Source: Aplectana chamaeleonis
Lineage: Eukaryota; Nematoda; Chromadorea; Rhabditida; Cosmocercidae
NCBI GenBank assembly: GCA_029168955.1
Contig: JAPDOI010000174.1
Coordinates: forward strand, 1 to 64,000
Direction: 5' to 3'
Length of the DNA: 64,000 nt
The notes beneath the pieces were generated by a model. That model saw nothing but the letters and a program-made list of their open reading frames with translations, was not told the DNA's origin and searched no databases. The number at the start of each line of letters is the position of its first letter. The first letter of the stretch is position 1. The position numbers and the translations under genes are program-made. Shown one piece after another: positions 49,401 through 57,369 of this stretch.

Positions 49401-50851
49401 CATGTCGTGTGACCTCACAAAAGGGATCTTCATATGAAAGGGTTCACAGAGAGCAAATCACTACGCTGAATACATATCCTCTGGTTCGGGTTGAATTTAG
49501 GCCCTAGTTATACATCGGCGTTCCGCTGTTTTTTGCGGGACGTCTGCGATTGGTCAGATTTCGAAATTGACCAATAGCAGACATGCCTCGGCGGTGAAAC
49601 GCTGGTGTATAACTTGGGCCTTAGTGTGTACCATTGCGGAGTCGCGCTGCGGACACGCGACGCATCGGTTTCGTATGAGCTTCCGCGTCTCTTCAGGGGC
49701 CGAATGCATCATTGGGCCGGGTCAGGGCGGGCGCAGGGCAGTCTGAGCCCTTGAAAAACTCTGTAAATCAACAAATCAATTGTGCCCCAGCTGCCCCAGC
49801 TCAGAGGCTGGGGCAGCTACTCAGATAGAGACATCACACTTCCCGCGGTACCACTAGCCGACGTCCCGTAACCCCTCCCGCGGAAGGCCAAAAGATCAGT
49901 CGCGGGCAGTCGGCAGCGCTGTTTCGTTGACTGCCCGTACACGGTGAACACGCACTCTGCGGCCCTTCTGCCACCGCCTTACGGCGAACCTGATGACTGA
50001 CAGAAGACAATTCTCAAGCAGTTTGCGGCACATTTGAAAATCCCTTTTCAAGTAAAGGTATGTTAAAACAAAATTTGAAAACTCCACTCCTGGGAGCCGC
50101 ACATTTGAAAATCCCTTTTCAAGTAAAGGTATGTTAAAACAAATTTTGAAAACTCCACTCCTGGGAATTTCATCTTGATCTGCTTTTGAAAAGTAAGGAG
50201 TGAGCTTCTACGCAGAACCTACCTACACTCACTGCTTCTTGCAGCCTTCCCATTCGCAGATGCCATCAACGGACAGTGGTTCACCTGCCCAAGGCCAGCG
50301 TCGCACACAGCGCGGGTTTTGAAAAGAGTCTCAACACAGCGTTCTCTGCTCAGCAATTGTTCATTGGCTCCACTCTAGTGGGTGGTGCAATGATGATATC
50401 AAAGTGGGAATCGATGAGTGAGTGTTCGATGACCCCCAGGAGTAGCCGACTGTCCGCCGACACTCCTCGGTAAGACGGGAAAGCCTCTCTCTTCGCGGGA
50501 AGTGGGGCGCTGTGCCACGCCCACAAAATTGGGGCCGCGCGAAGTCGACTAGCCCGACTTGGCCGGCGGGAAGTGAGCTGTTTTTATCTGAGTAGAGCAG
50601 CGAAAAACACGGCTGGGGCACGATTGATTAGATGGTCTACTGCCCTCGCACTGTGATCTTCAATGGTGCCGACTGCCCTGCCCCTACCCCAACCAAGCGC
50701 GTTGATGCATCCGCAGCATAATGTCGCATGTAAATAGAACATAACTGTGTCTCAATTTCATTCACAATTTTAGAATGTCATTTTATTTTTGGGTCCGCTC
50801 GTTATTTGGGCTTCACATAGTGTGCAAAACTGCAAATGCAGCAAACTTCGG
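40313..50851 (+). CDS. SLC17-family (MFS) anion transporter, 3' end not found
   Basis: Exons 40313-40434, 40482-40645, 45227-45399, 45457-45613, 45975-46050, 46106-46193, 47265-47441, 48662-48830, 48890-48990 and 50774-50851 join in phase to 435 codons with no internal stop. The order fits solute carrier 17 (sialin, phosphate and vesicular glutamate transporters): TM1 (ILALSALFLSFLMSSLI); a lumenal loop with an N-glycosylation site (NGS); EKS before TM2; GFAGSTIATIPLNFLMQKFG; RVLQGFSVAIPFPVAGYVV then NEWA and ER; SWDSVFYVH before TM6; HPFV in the central loop; SPVVWAIWAA and SYSPLYFSYVLG in TM7-8; FTGLASDKL; and FTSGGYPKCAVMVSRQYTPF. Family knowledge: plasma-membrane or vesicle organic-anion/phosphate transport; the substrate cannot be told. 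About 40-70 residues including TM12 are missing downstream. ATG 40,313 was chosen; 40,256 is an in-frame alternative. Confidence 0.85.
40482..40645 (+). CDS. Transporter exon 2: lumenal loop
   Basis: End of TM1, loop with an N-glycosylation site and acidic stretch, then FTEKSFSFAG entering TM2. The donor G|GTTTGT is less standard, but it joins in phase (1) with exon 3 to give SFAGGFAGS, as expected for the family. Confidence 0.7.
41365..41530 (-). repeat. Interspersed repeat in intron 2, copy 1
   Basis: An inverse, diverged copy of 45,015-45,168. Shared blocks are GACGTCTGCAACTTGGA and CGCAACCGC(A/G)CCA(T/C), then GCCTTTTTCCAT. Copy 2 lies directly before exon 3, so repeat sequence reaches almost to the splice acceptor. 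Confidence 0.55.
41531..42121. repeat. Inverted/direct triplet of a ~40 bp motif
   Basis: The block CCGCTGCTATCC(A/G)AGGG, then A-run, GGGCGAAAT(G/T)GCCAAAG, occurs at 41,531-41,572 (+), 41,968-42,010 (-) and 42,083-42,121 (+). The last two form a hairpin with ~72 nt loop. They look like terminal repeats of a decayed element. Confidence 0.55.
41620..41935 (+). repeat. Diverged ~315 bp repeat, copy 1
   Basis: It aligns directly with 43,463-43,775. Landmarks are TGCATCGTGCCA-type start, GATGGAG(T/C)T, AGTTATGAAT, GA(T/-)(A/C)TCACAAGAT, and ACATGATTGA(C/T)TGGA near the end. It is non-coding, inside intron 2. Confidence 0.5.
42651..42732. repeat. Hairpin with perfect 26 bp arms
   Basis: GGAAATCCTAACATCCAAAC plus CAGGGA (42,651-42,676) pairs without mismatch with 42,707-42,732; the loop is 30 nt. 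It lies in intron 2 of the transporter. Possible identities are a very young foldback insertion, a hairpin RNA source, or a miRNA-like precursor; the perfect pairing argues against an ordinary animal miRNA. Confidence 0.7.
43463..43775 (+). repeat. Diverged ~315 bp repeat, copy 2
   Basis: Partner of 41,620-41,935 in direct orientation. It is followed by two direct copies of a GGGGTTCGC...AGGGAT-TAGCC(C/T)AACTGC block (43,783-43,842 and 43,944-44,017). Confidence 0.5.
44065..44209 (+). mobile_element. 145 bp MITE, copy 2 (TATAAAACGTCGAAATTCAC ends)
   Basis: The ends TATAAAACGTCGAAATTCAC (44,065-44,084) and TGAATTTCGCCGTTTTACA (44,191-44,209) are terminal inverted repeats with about two mismatches. 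The interior matches 1,752-1,912 in inverse orientation. It lies in intron 2 of the transporter and is the better-preserved copy. Confidence 0.75.
45015..45168 (+). repeat. Interspersed repeat in intron 2, copy 2
   Basis: Inverse of 41,365-41,530. It contains an open frame that runs into exon 3, so a gene finder may wrongly extend the exon leftward; homology of this stretch to an intron repeat argues it is not coding. Confidence 0.55.
45227..45399 (+). CDS. Transporter exon 3: TM2 to TM4
   Basis: The acceptor GTTCAG|GT is chosen because it alone restores phase with exon 2. It encodes TM2, the QKFGPHK loop typical of MFS, TM3 (VGITSTIAVAVSPLAV) and the start of TM4 ending RVLQ at donor CAG|GTAGGA. 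The preceding intron is 4.6 kb and full of repeats. Confidence 0.75.
45457..45613 (+). CDS. Transporter exon 4: TM4 and TM5
   Basis: Acceptor TTGCAG|GGC after a 57 bp intron; donor AAAG|GTATAG. It encodes GFSVAIPFPVAGYVVNEWA, the conserved ERG turn and TM5 (EISALITMPLGGLLA). Confidence 0.85.
45975..46050 (+). CDS. Transporter exon 5: TM6
   Basis: Acceptor TTTCAG|TGAGC, donor TTTAG|GTGGGT. It encodes SWDSVFYVHAAFCGFFTILW, the usual SLC17 W-(S)V-(F)YVH motif and TM6. The 361 bp intron before it shows no feature. Confidence 0.85.
46106..46193 (+). CDS. Transporter exon 6: central cytoplasmic loop
   Basis: Acceptor AAATTTAG after a 55 bp intron, donor ACT|GTGAGA. It encodes the loop between TM6 and TM7 with HPFVTEKEW, a common SLC17 block. 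Confidence 0.8.
46233..46982. mobile_element. 750 bp MITE with TTAA ends in intron 6
   Basis: The ends TTAAAGGCAGTGGTC (46,233-46,247) and its exact inverse (46,968-46,982) are followed by CGCGAT / ATCGTGAC-type near matches. The centre holds a hairpin of 52 bp arms, 46,482-46,533 and 46,627-46,678, with four mismatches. No transposase frame. TTAA at both ends could be a TTAA target duplication (piggyBac-like), which is an inference. Confidence 0.7.
47265..47441 (+). CDS. Transporter exon 7: TM7 and TM8
   Basis: Acceptor ATTCCAG|CCT keeps phase 0; donor CAG|GTAATG. It encodes FRSPVVWAIWAAVIGNYLV and SYSPLYFSYVLGYPTMTAGI, followed by ALPLFVQ. Hydrophobic segments and the YFSYVLG motif match the family. 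Confidence 0.85.
47442..48661. other. Intron 7 of the transporter, nothing recognised
   Basis: 1.2 kb intron between in-phase exons 7 and 8. No repeat pair, hairpin or reading frame of note was seen. Confidence 0.5.
48662..48830 (+). CDS. Transporter exon 8: TM8 end and TM9
   Basis: Acceptor TCTTCAG|CTG, donor TTGG|GTAAGG. It encodes FTGLASDKL (MFS intracellular loop) and TM9 (SMALLGSGVFFILLCVVC). Confidence 0.85.
48890..48990 (+). CDS. Transporter exon 9: TM10
   Basis: Acceptor GTTGCAG|TGA after a 59 bp intron, donor CAG|GTACGT. It encodes GFTSGGYPKCAVMVSRQYTP, where the GG-(Y/F)-K-VSRQY pattern is highly characteristic of nematode SLC17 proteins. Confidence 0.88.
49696..50716. mobile_element. 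~1 kb element with GATGCATC ends in intron 9
   Basis: The left end GGGGCCGAATGCATCATTGG and right end GCGCGTTGATGCATCCGC resemble, in inverted orientation, the ends of the 1.93 kb element at 57,754-59,683 (GGGGCCGGATGCATCAACGC). Next to the left end is a GCCCCAGC/GCTGGGGCAG-type dyad as in that element. It includes a 71 bp tandem duplication. It has no supported coding capacity and probably inserted in the transporter intron. Confidence 0.5.
50029..50166 (+). repeat. 71 bp tandem duplication
   Basis: Two almost identical head-to-tail copies (50,029-50,099 and 50,100-50,166) starting CACATTTGAAAATCCCTTTT; they differ only in an A/T run. This is a recent local duplication inside the inserted element. 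Confidence 0.9.
50774..50851 (+). CDS. Transporter exon 10: TM11
   Basis: Acceptor TTTTAG|AAT, donor CGG|GTGAGT, phase 0 at both ends. It encodes NVILFLGPLVIWASHSVQNC, which fits TM11, then CKCSKLR. The preceding intron (48,991-50,773) contains a ~1 kb inserted element. No matching TM12 exon was found to the right. Confidence 0.65.
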
Positions 50852-51467
50852 GTGAGTATTAACTTTTAAAAAAAATTTAGTGGTGTATTTAGAAAACTAT
50901 GAGTGGTAGTCTTGCTCTAAATCTCATTTCGCCCGCCGCTTTTTCTACTTAAAGTTAATATGAGGTATGATTATCCGTCATTTCTCTTTGTTGGCGGGTT
51001 AGCGCAGTTAAAAAAAAACAACAAGAACGGCTCTACAAAAAAGTTTCACTATTTCGTACTGGCATTTTTGACGAAATCTGAAGTTCATGTTCACAGTGTG
51101 AAGAAACTGATAACCACCCATCGTAAAGTTAATTTTGTACGTTTTATCAGCTTAATACAGCGAAAAAATTTTTCTTTTGCACACGCTTGTTTTCTTTGAG
51201 TAGGAGTTAAAGGACTGCAAGATGTTCACCCGTTCTGAAAACGTATGAAAGAGGGCACAAAACAAAGGATGGTGAAGAAGGATACAAGCCATTGACGGCC
51301 GATCGTTACAGTGATTGAGCTCAGTTCTTTTTTTCAAATGCCGAGGATTCTTTCTAGGACGTGCGAGAAAAATTTTCAAGCCACACGCACTTCTAGCAGG
51401 TATAAAAAATGATGCTTCTGAGGTGAACGCTTGGGGAAGAACGAGAAAAAGCAATATTGCTCCAGCG
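50852..51467. other. Downstream of the last found exon
   Basis: AT-rich. The missing TM12/C-terminal exon of the transporter should lie here or further right, but no hydrophobic in-phase frame with an acceptor was recognised. Confidence 0.4.
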
Positions 51468-51613
51468 CAATTGGGGACTATCCTAAGCGGGGGGGGGGCA
51501 CTCAAGATTCAAGTCAGAAATGAAATGTTCCACCTCATAGAAATGAATGGAAAACCTGATAGAAGATGCTTGATGCTGCTATCAATCATTGTTGTTGATG
51601 TATTCTATAGGAA
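51468..51613 (+). repeat. Near-identical 146 bp repeat, copy 1
   Basis: CAATTGGGGACTATCCTAAG, a G-run, GGCACTCAAGATTCAAGTCA and onward to TATTCTATAGGAA. It is repeated almost without change at 51,723-51,867. Confidence 0.9.
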
Positions 51614-51722
51614 GTATTGTTTCCACAAACTCACCTCTTATGTTCAACTGAATTTATGGGACAGGGAAGAATAGTGGATATTGTGAAAACGAGCTCACAA
51701 TGGTTTTGTTTCTACTTTGAGA

Positions 51723-51961
51723 CAATTGGGGACTATCCTAAGGGGGGGGGGGCACTCAAGATTCAAGTCAGAAATGAAATGTTCCACCTCATAGAAATGA
51801 ATGGAAAACCTGATAGAAGATGCTTGATGCTGCTATCAATCATTGTTGTTGATGTATTCTATAGGAATACTTAAATTGATAACGTTATAGATCGGTGGTT
51901 CATTTCATTTCTGACAAGAAGCTTGAGTGCCCCCCCCCGTTTAGGATAGTCCCAACAATTG
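51723..51961. mobile_element. ~240 bp MITE with ~65 bp inverted ends
   Basis: The left end (51,723-51,785) has an inverted counterpart at 51,897-51,961, where CATTTCATTTCTGAC and GAGTGCCCC...AGGATAGTCCCAACAATTG are the inverse of the left end. A partial second copy precedes it at 51,468. Its right end lies only ~30 bp from the putative 9.1 kb foldback element. Confidence 0.6.
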
Positions 51962-52009
51962 AAAGACACACCATTGCAAAAAAAAGGCGGAACTCAGACA
52001 ATGGGGTGG

Positions 52010-53268
52010 ACCGACCGCGGGCGAAAAATGGCGTTTCGTAACGACCGCGTGTCACTATCGCACTGACCGCGGGCAAAAATGCATTTCGTGCCAAACGCGC
52101 GCATTTGCGTACTGACCGCGCAAACGAAATAGTGCACGCGGTCGATACGCCTGTGCTGCGTACCAACCACTCGCGGAATTCCATAGAGACGTACTGACCG
52201 CGAGCATTCATCTTTGCGCGCGGTCAGTACGGAATATGACTTTTCGCTGCGGTCAGTACGTGAGCACACGCAGTCAGTACGCAAGTGCTCGTGTTCGGTA
52301 CGCAACTTTCCGCGTTCAGCACGCACGAAAACTGGTCGTTGAGGTCGTTCTCTCAGTTTGCGCGGTCGCTACGCAATTTCTCGCGTTCAGTACGCAGGCA
52401 AACTGGTGGGTGAGGTCGGTTTGTCAGTCTGCGCGGTCAGTAAGCAAGTATGTGCGTTCAGTACGCAATTTCCCGCGTTCAGTACGCAGGCAAACTGGTG
52501 GGTGAGGTCGGTCTGTCAGTCTGCGCGGTCAGTACGCAAGTATGCGGGTTCAGTACGCAAGCAGACTGGTGGGTGTGGTCGGTTTGTCAGTCTGCGCTGT
52601 CAGTACGCAAGTGTGCGCGTTCAGTACGCAATCGACCGCTTTCAGCACGCAAGCAGACTGGTGGGTGTGGTCGGTTTGCCAGTCTGCGCGATCGGTACGC
52701 AAGTATGCTGGTTCAGAACGCAAATTCTCGCGTTCAGTACGCAGGCAAACTGGTGGGTGAGGTCGGTTTGTCAGTCTGCGCGGTCACTACGCAAGTATGC
52801 GGGTTCAGTACGCAATCGACCGCTTTCAGCACGCAAGCAGACTGGTGGGTGTAGTCGGTTTGTCGGTCTGCGCGGTCACTACGCAGGTGTGCGCGTTCAG
52901 TACGCAATCGACCGCTCTCAGCACGCAAGCAGACTGGTTGGTGTGGTCGGTTTGCCAGTCTGCGCGATCGGTACGCAAGTATGCGGATTCAGTACGCAAT
53001 CGACCGCGTTCAGCACGCAATCAGACTGGTGGATGTGGTCGGTTTGCCAGTCTTCGCGATCGGTACGCAAGTATGCGGGTTCAGTACGCAGTTTCCCGCG
53101 TTCAGTACGCAGGCAAACTTGTGATCGAGGTCGGTTCGTCAGTCTGCGCGGTCAGTACGCAAGTATGTGCGTTCAGTACCCAATCGACCGCGTTCAGCAC
53201 GCAAGCAGACTGGTGGGTGTCGTCGGTTTGTCAGTCTGCGCGGTCAGTACGCAGGTGAACTCGTGAGA
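52010..53268 (+). repeat. Minisatellite array, left arm, ~90 bp units
   Basis: About ten units, spaced 71-104 bp, marked by CAGACTGGTGGGTG(T/A)GGTCGG, then TTTGTCAGTCTGCGCGGTCAG and several CGTTCAGTACGCAA-type subrepeats of ~21-23 bp. The first 300 bp (52,010-52,330) are more irregular. Long open frames here are repeat artefacts. Confidence 0.92.
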
Positions 53269-53731
53269 GTTGTACATAAGCAAGTGCACGTGCTCAGTTA
53301 ACAATGAAATCCCGAGCTTTTGCGCATTTAGTCTATCGCTTCATGAGACGCAGGGCCTTCCTTAGAAAGTTTTGACTTTTTTTTGTTCTGGTAGAGAGTC
53401 TGATGAGTTGGTCTTCGTGACGACTGTGTCTTCAAAACTGAGAATCCGTCGGGAACCACTGAATGGGACAAATTTTTGACTATGACAGTTGCCTAATTCA
53501 CAACTTTGTTCACACACGTCTGGCTTCATCTATCCCAAGCCTATAACTCGTTTTCTTCAAAACAGTCAGTGCCCATGAGAAAGTCCTGTTACTCGAGGAA
53601 GGAAAAACAACATGCACGGGCGTAGTGATCCTATTGATGGCCGGTTTTAGGTTTTTATTTGTGTTTTTCTCCTAGGCTCTGGCTGACCTTCGTCATAACG
53701 AGGGTCAACCCTAGACAAACTAAGTAGGGCC
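53269..53731. other. Unassigned spacer
   Basis: Unique-looking sequence between the minisatellite and the next MITE. No gene or repeat seen. Confidence 0.4.
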
Positions 53732-54225
53732 TTAAAGGCAGCATACACGCTCGGAAAAGTTGTTGAGATAACTACATTAGTGGGGTCGTAGGGGCTCTAG
53801 AAGAGCCCTCACGAAGTTGGAAGAGTTGAAAACGAGTTAAAACGACCGTATTTGAGCCGTATTGAGCCACCAAATCATCCTTTCTTCGCCCACCGATACG
53901 GGCTCCACCCCTCAATACAAATATTCAATGGCTCGATTACGGTCATTTTGGCTCATTTTTTACGCTTCTAACGTTGTAAGCGTTCCAGAAAGGGCCGTAC
54001 GAGTACACTGGCGTCGTTATCCCAACAAATTTCTCGCTAGCTCCGCTATTTCAGCCAATGCGGTACAACTCGTCCACTTCTGGGCCAATATAGAACGAAC
54101 CGTTATATCTTCATGTCAGTTGATTTTTTTCCAATTTTTTCGTTATCTCTGAATACTAACAGCTTAAGACCTTCGATTCATTCCATAAAATTGATATCAT
54201 TTTTGAGCGTGTATGCTGCCTTTAA
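53732..54225. mobile_element. 494 bp MITE, TTAAAGGCAGCATACACGCTC-type ends
   Basis: TTAAAGGCAGCATACACGCT (53,732-53,751) has an exact inverse ending at 54,225 (GAGCGTGTATGCTGCCTTTAA). A related, interrupted copy is at 57,370-59,769. It shares the terminal TTAAAGGCAG with the 750 bp MITE at 46,233, so the two belong to one broader group. No coding capacity. Confidence 0.75.
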
Positions 54226-54939
54226 GCATCCATTTTGATCACGAGCAATAGGCAGGATTTTGAAATTATCCTTCAAACATCCTGGATATCTTATCGAATG
54301 TCAGCTAACTGGATGTTGTGGTAAATCAACACTGCCTTTGAATCATGTTTGGGCGAGAAAACACAACTATAGCCATTCCTTCGGTAGTTGCGTGGTATTT
54401 ATAGGGATCCTATCGGATTTTGTAGCGCTATGTGTAAAGCAGGAAAGACTTCTGCATACCGTTACAACTGAAATTCCTCCATACTTCATACAATCATAGC
54501 ATATAGTCGCGCGGTCGATTAAATATTATTAATGCCAACTTTGAGTTATCTGTGCATCGCATGATTTTTGGGCTATGATGAAAATCTACTTCGGATTTTT
54601 ATATGCTCTTATGCTATAGAGTGGGTATCTACTAAGAGAAAGTTTTTGGAGAAATGATTAAGTGGTACACACAGATTCAGGTAACGCAAAATTAACTATA
54701 CTCGTGAATCGAGGTCGCGATCTGGCGTAACAGTGGTGTAAATTGCTCAGAGTTGGTACGATTCAACCTGCTGATGTGAAGCAAGAAACCTTACCAACCG
54801 GATGCGTCCAATGCTTAATGTGCGTGCAGGACCTGAGGTTATTTTGGTTCATAGTGATCATCTAGTTCTAACAGCAGTGGACATTCTCTCAGCTTACCGT
54901 TACACATGTGCATCGGCAACTTAAAAATTGATATTCTGA
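54226..54939. other. Unassigned spacer
   Basis: Nothing recognised. A 79-codon frame (54,260-54,499) has a short hydrophobic stretch that could superficially suit a last transporter exon, but no acceptor gives the needed phase. Confidence 0.35.
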
Positions 54940-55116
54940 TTATGCCGACAAGCTTGACACTTGAGAGGCTACACTGCTCACAACCACTCTTGATTTGGGA
55001 AGATGTTTGGATTTGCACTGACCAGAATTGAACTTCCTACCGAGTTCTTTGTCACCTAAAACCTCTATGACCTTCTTGATCACCTCGTCCTCGAGTACGC
55101 TAATGGCCACATTATC
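54940..55116 (-). pseudogene. Coding-like fragment, unknown family
   Basis: Read on the minus strand, an open stretch of about 59 codons ends in TAA at 54,940-54,942 and includes LEDEVIKKVIEVLGDKELGR, a charged, helix-like sequence of good coding character. It has no start and is cut upstream by a C-run (55,118-55,136 on +). It may be a remnant of a transposable element protein; the family was not recognised. Confidence 0.2.
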
Positions 55117-56428
55117 GACTCCCCCCCCCCCCCCCGACTGCCCCGGCGTGCCCCAGATTCAACTTAAAGCTGGGAATTTTGTTCAAATTGCCGGCATTTT
55201 TCTTTACAAAATCCTTTCTTTCCCTAAACTCTATTTTTCTCTTCTCCGTTCTCCTTTCGCTCTCTACAACTCTAACAACTTTTCTTTCTCCTCTTATTCA
55301 TCTTTTTGTTGTTTTGATACTTTTCTTTGCTTTATCTTTCTATTTATTTATTTATTTACTAATTTATCCTCTTTCTTTCCTTCTTTTTCTTGATCTCCTT
55401 GTTTTACTGAAGATTCTCACTCTTTCTCTCAATCTTGACCGCTGTCCCTAATAATACCATTCTTCGTCATCTTATCGCTCCAGCCGCGAAGCAGCTGGAG
55501 AGGTTTGATTTTGCCTAGGCCTTGTGATCACTTACAATTTTATAAAGTATTATATAAAAACATTCGAACAGATTTCTTGCAGATTTTTCTTCTTGGTCTA
55601 GTCGCGATTTTAGGTGGTTTAGTAATTGTATTCGACATTTGATGTTTTCGAGTTCTTCAAAACACAATGAAAAATACTGTTCGCGTGAACTCGTGTAAAA
55701 ATTTTCTTTGTAAGAAAATTTTGTCTTTCGAGGGAAGAAATCTGAATATGTTTGCAACAAAACAGACACTGAAAAACTTCGTTTCATCAGCTTCAAAAGC
55801 TGACGTATTTCATTGAAAAAAGTTGTAGAATTACAATCAACTAGTACATTCGATCTCACGAGGATTTGGAGAATAAAACACACTAGTAGTAACCTCACAG
55901 CACTATGAATTGAATCCCGAATAGGGGAACTAGAAAGAAGGCGAAAGAAGGACATGCAAGTGCATATATCGATGGTGTGAAAATACAAGGAATGCCATCA
56001 CAAGCTGAGAAAACATTGTAAAATGCCTCTCAATACGAAAGTTTTTTGAGACTTGACAGCGGGTGGTACGCACGCACATGCGGCAATTATAGATTGCTCC
56101 CATTAAAATGACGCGCATTAATGCACAAAAAAGCGCCCGTGATTGAAAGATTCTCGAGTTTCCATCAAGAAGATGTATATTTGGCCAACACTGGAGCAAA
56201 AATGAGTGAAATGAAAAAAAAACGTGCAAGCAAGGTAAAACGATCCAAGGCGGCAGAACTCCAACCGCCAAATATCGTTTTTCTTATGAGCATAAACTTG
56301 GTTTTGAGCTAAACACGCGATAGTCTAAAAACGGCTAGCTTAGCGACGAGTCACTGTCTGGATCAGCTATCCAAAAACAGGATTTCTCTCATCTACCCTC
56401 AGTATAGCATTGAATCTCTTCGAAAGTA
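55117..56428. other. Low-complexity pyrimidine tract and unassigned DNA
   Basis: A run of about 19 C near 55,118-55,136 is followed by a T/C-rich tract on + (55,190-55,440). On the minus strand a 157-codon frame (55,515-55,988) exists but has no recognised domain and reads like AT-biased noise. No gene is claimed. Confidence 0.35.
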
Positions 56429-57356
56429 TTGGGTTGGTGCACAATTATGGAACGTTTTTTGAAAATATTTTTTTCAACAAAAACAATAACAACATGTAAT
56501 CAAAACATGTTTAAATGATCATACGAGAGCATAGTCACCGTTAACTTCAAGAACTGCTTTGCTTGGCATTCGGCTCATTCCACGTGCGAAGAGGTCACTT
56601 ATCTTGGAGGCAATCAACGCCTTGACATCAGCCACCAAGTCATCCAAGTCGTCGTAGACTTTGTTTGTTTGCCAGTTTTTCAAAGAGCGATTGACATGAT
56701 AGTCCGTTGGTGCTTCTGTCGGTGTGTACGGCGAATCTGGGAGCAGATCCCATACCTTATAGGCGATGGATTCAATTACACGGCGCCCGACTTGTGGAGT
56801 GGCGTTAGAATGGTGTTTGTTGGTTTCGCTGCAGCAAGTCGGTGGAAATTCGATAGCGTTCAGCTTTGTTGTTGTCGGAGAGTTCGTGTGGCGCCCATAT
56901 AGTCAATTATCATACCTTTCCAAGATTCTTCAGGCGTCCAACGATCGCTGATTGATTGACATTAAACTCTTCAGCCAGCATTCGCGTTGTCAGGCTTTCG
57001 TCCTATTCCACGGCTGTCTGAAGTGTTTGATCATCAAAATCCGATGGCCGACCTCTTCATTCGTTATCCTCCAAACTAGTGTCACCTGGTTTAAAGCGAG
57101 TAAACCACTTCCGTGCTGCGTTATCACTAATTGTTCTTTCCCCAAAAAGTTCGTTGAGATCGCGAAATGGCTGTGCTGCGGTGCATCCTTTCTCTTAATG
57201 GTAGAGCATAATATGGCGAGTGTGTGTGTAATTTTCCATAAGCATTTTTAAGTGAATATTGAGGATTATTTTTATATAAATATTGGAGACGAAACGCCGG
57301 ATTTCATTGAAGAAAAACGCGTTAATAAAAACCTTCAACATTATGCATCAACCCAA
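56429..57356 (-). mobile_element. mariner-family transposon, internally deleted
   Basis: Bounded by TA dinucleotides (56,427-56,428 and 57,357-57,358), the mariner target. The ends TTGGGTTGGTGCACAATTAT and, inverted, TTGGGTTGATGCATAATGTT are terminal inverted repeats of the type seen in the Hsmar1/cecropia-related mariners. At 928 bp it is shorter than the usual ~1.3 kb. It abuts the next MITE copy (57,370) within 15 bp. Confidence 0.85.
56519..57245 (-). pseudogene. Decayed mariner transposase
   Basis: Reading the minus strand from ATG at 57,245 gives the mariner N-terminal DNA-binding region: GCTAAQPFRDLNELFGE, KWFTRFKPGDTSLEDNE, RGRPSDFDDQTLQTAVE and TTRMLAEEFNVNQSAIVGRL, interrupted by three in-frame stops. 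After LGKV (about 56,914) the frame is broken; PHELSDNNKAE-like sequence follows in other frames. The catalytic DDD region is missing, and a C-terminal piece (DVKALIASKISDLFARGM) ends at 56,519. It cannot make an active transposase. Confidence 0.85.
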
Positions 57357-57369
57357 TAGATTTTCTTGA

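Noticed and set aside
52010..53268. Open frames up to 302 codons rich in Ser/Val/Arg
   Set aside because: Pure minisatellite translation; frames shift among units.
54260..54499. Candidate last exon of the transporter (short hydrophobic stretch)
   Set aside because: None of the nearby AG acceptors gives the phase needed after exon 10, and the family motifs are absent.
55515..55988. 157-codon minus-strand frame
   Set aside because: No recognised family, AT-driven composition, and it lies in a transposon-rich area; too weak to call a gene.
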